DNA of 64,000 nt. Origin: Phragmites australis (lineage: Eukaryota; Streptophyta; Magnoliopsida; Poales; Poaceae). Positions 59,702 to 64,000 of this stretch are shown piece by piece. The notes under the pieces are model-generated. The model ran no database searches. It was not told the origin of the DNA and saw only the letters and a program-made list of their open reading frames with translations. The stretch's first letter is position 1; each line of letters opens with the position of its first letter. A program made the position numbers and the translations under genes. The stretch spans positions 3,254,001 to 3,318,000 of the forward strand of contig NC_084940.1 of the NCBI RefSeq assembly GCF_958298935.1, given 5' to 3'.

Positions 59702-61265
59702 ACACCTATTCTATACTCCTAGGAGTATGTACTCCCACATGCAATATACCACCTAAACAAACACTTTATACTCTTTTATCATTTTTAGTATACTCTAATA
59801 CTAATTCTAAGATACTCCAAATATGAGTTGTATGAAAAAAAATTCAATGTTAGCCTTTCATTTTTGCTATATACTCTTTTTTATACATAAAAGAAGTATA
59901 TACGTAAATTATGATAAAAATCATGGAATTTCATAAAAATTTTCGTGGGATTTGTATTGTAGTATCTTATAATTACTAATGAAGTATATTTAAAGTGATA
60001 AAGAAGTATAACACACGTGTAAAAGTGGTATATGAGAGGTGGGAGTACATACACCCAGGAGTACATACTAGTTTTCCTATATATATATATATATATATCA
60101 GATGAAAAAACATATGTGATAAGCTGCTTGTCTAAGTCACATGAGTAAAGATTGTGCAGATGTTTGCTTTTAACAGTAATTCAGGGAAGATAAGCATGGG
60201 GAGTTAAACTAGCAGGAACCATTAAATTTCTCTATAACCATGGAGCATTTGCAATCAATGTGGGAAGAAAAAATATGCTTGTAATATAAAACTATGTGAT
60301 AAATAGTTTTTCATACAACAATTCTGTAAATATTATCTGGAAGTTAGAAAAGACAAGAAAAGTGTCACGCAACATCAGAACCATTTCTTATTAAATAAAG
60401 GCCTCAGGCAAAATATGCAGTGACCAACCAAAACCAATTGTTTTACACATTAAAAACCAAAAGTGCAAGCTTGTTAAATAAATTGTTTTACTTGCTTGAG
60501 AAACTCAAACATAAAAATAGGGGTGGAAGTGGAAGCTACCATAGTCACATCAAGGTACTAAAATGTATGTAACTAAATGCTTCTTGCATTCTGAAGAAGC
60601 AAGTGAAAATTGCATTGCCACCGCCGACCACAACTCTATGCTTACACATTTAAGGATATCCGAAACAAGGAAGTAAAAATCTGCTTATTAGTATCAGAAA
60701 ATCACTGACCTGCATTGAGAAATTAAATGTCATAAATTCTACAATGGGCCGAAGGCCTTGATAAGCTGCACCAACACCAATGCCAGTAAATCCAGCCTGA
60801 GAGTACAAAGAGAAGTGGGTAAGTGCGTGCTCATGTTTGCACAGTCTGAAAATAGACAACAAAAATGGGTTGTTTCAAGATTTTAAGAGTGCACCTCTGT
60901 GATAGGTGTGTCAAGAACCCTATCAGGACCATATTTGTCAAGCAAACCCTTTGAAATCTGCAACATAACACCCATGAATGAGATCAATAATGGTAAGAGT
61001 TCAGAAATAGATTTTTAGTTACCAATGGACTGAAAGTTAAACATCAATCGTTAGAAGCTTTGCACACCTTGTATGCACCTTGATACTCTCCAACCTACCA
61101 CAAATGAACAGGTATTACAAAAATAAGCGACTGAACAGGAGAAATAAAAGAACAGAACAAGACTGAATTTATTCCAAGTGATACCTCTTCGCCCATCAGA
61201 AAAACAGAAGGATCAGCAGACATCTCTTCATCAAGTGCAGAGTTCAACGCATCACGGACAGTCAT
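56532..61265 (-). CDS. PDHB: Pyruvate dehydrogenase E1 component subunit beta, mitochondrial (5' exon not visible)
   Basis: Twelve minus-strand exons: 61265-61185, 61094-61068, 60957-60895, 60796-60710, 59524-59399, 58941-58808, 58727-58655, 58408-58343, 58003-57965, 57838-57714, 57585-57471 and 56600-56532. They give 335 codons including stop, essentially the whole mature subunit. Diagnostic segments in order: [30 protein letters not shown] (the Glu contacts thiamine diphosphate in this family), [90 protein letters not shown], and the end [11 protein letters not shown]. With E1-alpha it decarboxylates pyruvate to feed the TCA cycle. The mitochondrial rather than plastid paralogue is indicated by its close match to mitochondrial E1-beta. 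No transit-peptide exon is seen between 61266 and 63267; it probably lies beyond the window. Confidence 0.95.
57642..57710. repeat. Compound (CA)n(GA)n microsatellite at a splice donor
   Basis: CA repeats (57643-57692, one interruption) pass into GA repeats ending at 57710. The donor GT of the PDH exon 57838-57714 lies at 57713-57712, so on the transcript the intron begins GTTCTCTCTC. Confidence 0.95.
59656..60098. mobile_element. MITE inserted in a (TA)n microsatellite (Micron-like)
   Basis: The core 59699-60078 is bounded by roughly 45-bp imperfect inverted ends: AGGACACC with ACTCCTAGGAGTATGTACTC on the left, and the complement of GGGAGTACATACACCCAGGA with GTTTTCCT on the right. It is embedded in TA repeats (59656-59698 and 60079-60098). 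Rice 'Micron' elements target TA microsatellites in this way; family identity is inferred. It lies in the PDH intron between 59524 and 60710. Confidence 0.8.
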
Positions 61266-63267
61266 CTGAACAATGTAAAATAATACTGTATATGACTTGA
61301 CACATCAAGATGTTACACCTACTTCACGGGGACGAAGCACTAGCAGGTGCTCAGGTAGAGAAGACGCAAATAAGGTGAAAAGAAAGAAGAAAAAGGATCA
61401 TAAAGTGGATTAAAATTGAGCTAAATAAAGAAAATGTGATCACACACCCGTATGCACCCCTAGCACAATTCTAAATTTCATACAGCCCAAAGACGCTTCA
61501 TCTCTATGGACAATAAACGACAATCAAAGGTATGAAATACTAGGATCAAACAGGCTCAAAATTTCCCCACATAGTCAAATATACAGGTAGCCAGGAATCT
61601 CATCATAGAAAACTAGGTTGATTGACGCGCCTACGCGCGTCCGTTGGATTTTAATATCTGGTCAGAGCAGAGAGATAATACCTAGGTAGTACGTTTACGG
61701 TAATGTTGTCTGACAAAATAAGATTTAAAAATAGGGACGGAAGGCGCGCTATACCGCGCCCGTCGTGCATTTGATGATTGAACCTTTTTTTTTCTCCTGT
61801 ACAGAGCATGAAAAAAGAAATATAAAAAAATTGTGTTCACTAATTTTGGATATCTCAGGATTTAGATATGAATTTTTCAATATTTAATACATTCAGTTAA
61901 TTATAGGAAAAGCAGTATCAATTTCATACATGCACATAATTTTGAAATGTAGACGACAGAAATTCAAACCCAACAAAATTAGTTTAATTTTTTTTAGTTC
62001 TAGATGTTTTTTTATGGATTTTAGATTATTTCATTCAATTTATCAATATAACTAATATTTCTTTAGGCATTTACTGGGATTTCTCAAACATCAAAATACT
62101 CTAAAATACTTTTTTTTCTCATGATCCACCTAGTTACAGTCTGAATTGATGGGTTCAGGACCCATTGGATCAGGTCAATATGTTTGTTCTAATCAAACTG
62201 TAGTGTTTGGGATGTTTTTTAAACAGTAGAAAATATTATATGTAACGAAATCAAAGGTTAAAACATAAGACGCATATTATTTTTGTTATCTAACTATGCA
62301 ATTTTGCATGAAACGGGGGGCCTTATGTAAACTTGGAGCAACCTGCCTCCACGTGCCGAATGGGTCAAGGCAACCTGGGCTTAGGCTGTTATACTTTGTT
62401 CAATTTGTTTGATCGGTTGTGGATGTAAGATCTTATAGTGTATTATACGACTATGTATATGTGTTGTAATTGTATGTATGTAATTTTGTTTATATGTTGT
62501 AAACTTATCATAGGTTAGGGAGAGTCCAATATTTATGCTATATCTCATAAAATCCCCTTTGATATGGTGCTGCACATATGCCACACAAAACAACGACCTC
62601 TTTTGTTAGCGAGTTAGTGACTCGCGGATGGTACGCAAACAGTACGTTGATGTCCGAGAATATCATATGAAATGATAAAAATGTATATAAATAATGCATT
62701 ACAAAGGAAGTCATTTTTTCAGCAAATAACCTAGGATTGAAAATATTTTTAAAAAATAGTATATCACATGTGAAGAATATTAGTGAATTTTCCAAAAATA
62801 TTGGAATTATTTGAGGCATTAAAAATAGCCAGAAGTTATAAAAATAGATTTCTTTAGAGAATTTTAATTAAATATTAGCGTATGTTTTTTGGATCAAACT
62901 AATTAAAATGAGTTGTCAATGAGATCTAATTAGCTCATGAAAACGTTTAGAATTTTTAGATCACTCCTATACCCGTAAATAAAATCAAGAGGTAAATAAA
63001 AAAACATGAACGTACATGTATTCTCATCGGCCTCTCTTGCTAGCTAGTGAACCACTGTCCAGACGTGCGCCACGCGCCGCACTGCGAGACGTTAGTGGCC
63101 GGTCGGAAGGCAAGAACCACCAATCGGCAGGGGCCATGCGGTGTGCAACGTGGAAGCACGAGGACTCTGGCGCACGGATTCCATTGGATCGGTATTGGAC
63201 GGTGGAGCTTCGTCGCTACAGTAGCTACAGTGATCTGGTGCCCTCAGCGTTCGCCGATTCTTGGCCC
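61266..63267. other. PDH intron or upstream region without recognised exons
   Basis: No exon resembling a mitochondrial transit peptide was found on the minus strand. Contents are a Helitron-type 3' end at 61613, a second GC hairpin at 61743-61760, long AT-rich stretches, and a GC-rich patch at 63050-63260 with 'gctacagtagctacagtg'. Confidence 0.5.
61613..61641 (-). mobile_element. Helitron-type 3' terminus
   Basis: On the minus strand the sequence reads GACGCGC-GTAG-GCGCGTC (7-bp stem, 4-nt loop), then AATCAAC, then CTAG followed by host T. A hairpin 11 nt before CTRR inserted next to T is the diagnostic Helitron 3' end. The 5' TC end should lie at a higher coordinate and was not identified, and no Rep/helicase coding was seen. 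Confidence 0.65.
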
Positions 63268-64000
63268 TTAGAAAAGACAAGAAAAGTGTCACGCAACATC
63301 AGAACCATTTCTTATTAAATAAAGGCCTCAGGCAAAATATGCAGTGACCAACCAAAACCAATTGTTTTACACATTAAAAACCAAAAGTGCAAGCTTGTTA
63401 AATAAATTGTTTTACTTGCTTGAGAAACTCAAACATAAAAATAGGGGTGGAAGTGGAAGCTACCATAGTCACATCAAGGTACTAAAATGTATGTAACTAA
63501 ATGCTTCTTGCATTCTGAAGAAGCAAGTGAAAATTGCATTGCCACCGCCGACCACAACTCTATGCTTACACATTTAAGGATATCCGAAACAAGGAAGTAA
63601 AAATCTGCTTATTAGTATCAGAAAATCACTGACCTGCATTGAGAAATTAAATGTCATAAATTCTACAATGGGCCGAAGGCCTTGATAAGCTGCACCAACA
63701 CCAATGCCAGTAAATCCAGCCTGAGAGTACAAAGAGAAGTGGGTAAGTGCGTGCTCATGTTTGCACAGTCTGAAAATAGACAACAAAAATGGGTTGTTTC
63801 AAGATTTTAAGAGTGCACCTCTGTGATAGGTGTGTCAAGAACCCTATCAGGACCATATTTGTCAAGCAAACCCTTTGAAATCTGCAACATAACACCCATG
63901 AATGAGATCAATAATGGTAAGAGTTCAGAAATAGATTTTTAGTTACCAATGGACTGAAAGTTAAACATCAATCGTTAGAAGCTTTGCACACCTTGTATGC
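63268..64000 (-). pseudogene. Unit 2: second copy of PDH E1-beta exons, cut by the window end
   Basis: By eye identical to 60344-61076 over 733 bp. It repeats the exons encoding [14 protein letters not shown] (63720-63634) and [20 protein letters not shown] (63881-63819), and the start of the VGEYQGAYK exon region, with intact splice sites. Whether it is an upstream remnant, an in-frame exon duplication, or an assembly artefact cannot be decided here. Confidence 0.85.

Larger units (their letters stand above)
60344..63267. repeat. Unit 1 of a 2,924-bp tandem duplication
   Basis: The sequence from 60344 recurs from 63268, directly abutting the end of this unit. The unit contains four PDH E1-beta exons (residue blocks of 27, 9, 21 and 29, all phase 0), plus a Helitron-like end and AT-rich DNA. 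Confidence 0.9.

Noticed and set aside
1..64000. CRISPR arrays, operons, phage or integrated virus
   Set aside because: The tandem repeats found lack regular short spacers, genes are intron-rich and independently placed, and no phage or viral replication or capsid domain was recognised.

Overview
This window is nuclear DNA of a flowering plant, almost certainly a grass and probably panicoid. Many short exons are separated by AT-rich GT-AG introns. CDS starts are GC-rich, and there are MIR169 hairpins, a eukaryotic tRNA-Asn, plant MULE, LINE, SINE, Helitron and MITE sequences, and proteins of plant families. The species call is inference; I see no prokaryotic or viral gene.

Layout. At 1.7-4.7 kb (minus) lies a CYSTM small tail-anchored protein gene with a GC-AG first intron and a solo LTR in its second intron. 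A tRNA-Asn(GUU) sits at 5.0 kb. At 6.6 and 10.1 kb (minus) are two MIR169 hairpins, each with a TATA box upstream and with a dead LINE between them. From 10.4 to 15.4 kb is repeat-rich intergenic DNA. At 15.5-20.8 kb (plus) is a 14-exon plastid phytyl-ester-synthase/diacylglycerol-acyltransferase-like gene (666 codons). It converges on a 6-exon ATOS (FAM214)-family gene at 21.5-25.7 kb (minus, 736 codons).

A MULE with about 165-bp inverted termini and a near-perfect 9-bp target duplication (26.77-29.26 kb) lies just upstream of the ATOS-family gene. Another MULE-derived region (30.1-32.2 kb) holds a copy of the 3' end of the gene at 46-54 kb, folded into inverted repeats. At 32.4-33.0 kb is an orphan two-exon C-terminus. 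At 34.4-45.4 kb (minus) is an 8-exon gene for a 283-residue protein I do not recognise; one 7.4-kb intron is filled with repeats and a SINE. At 46.4-54.1 kb (minus) is a 9-exon gene for an At2g33490-like BAR-type, proline-rich protein (629 codons).

From 56.5 kb to the right edge (minus) is the mitochondrial pyruvate dehydrogenase E1-beta gene; its transit-peptide exon is not visible. Four of its exons lie in a 2,924-bp segment that restarts, identical by eye, at 63,268 and runs off the window. This is either a very recent tandem duplication or an assembly artefact.

The genes are unrelated housekeeping or regulatory loci, not an operon or cluster. The most unusual content is the MIR169 pair with one seed-variant member, the foldback copy of a neighbouring gene's 3' end, the E2F-like sites in the MULE next to the ATOS-family gene, and the PDH E1-beta exon duplication.
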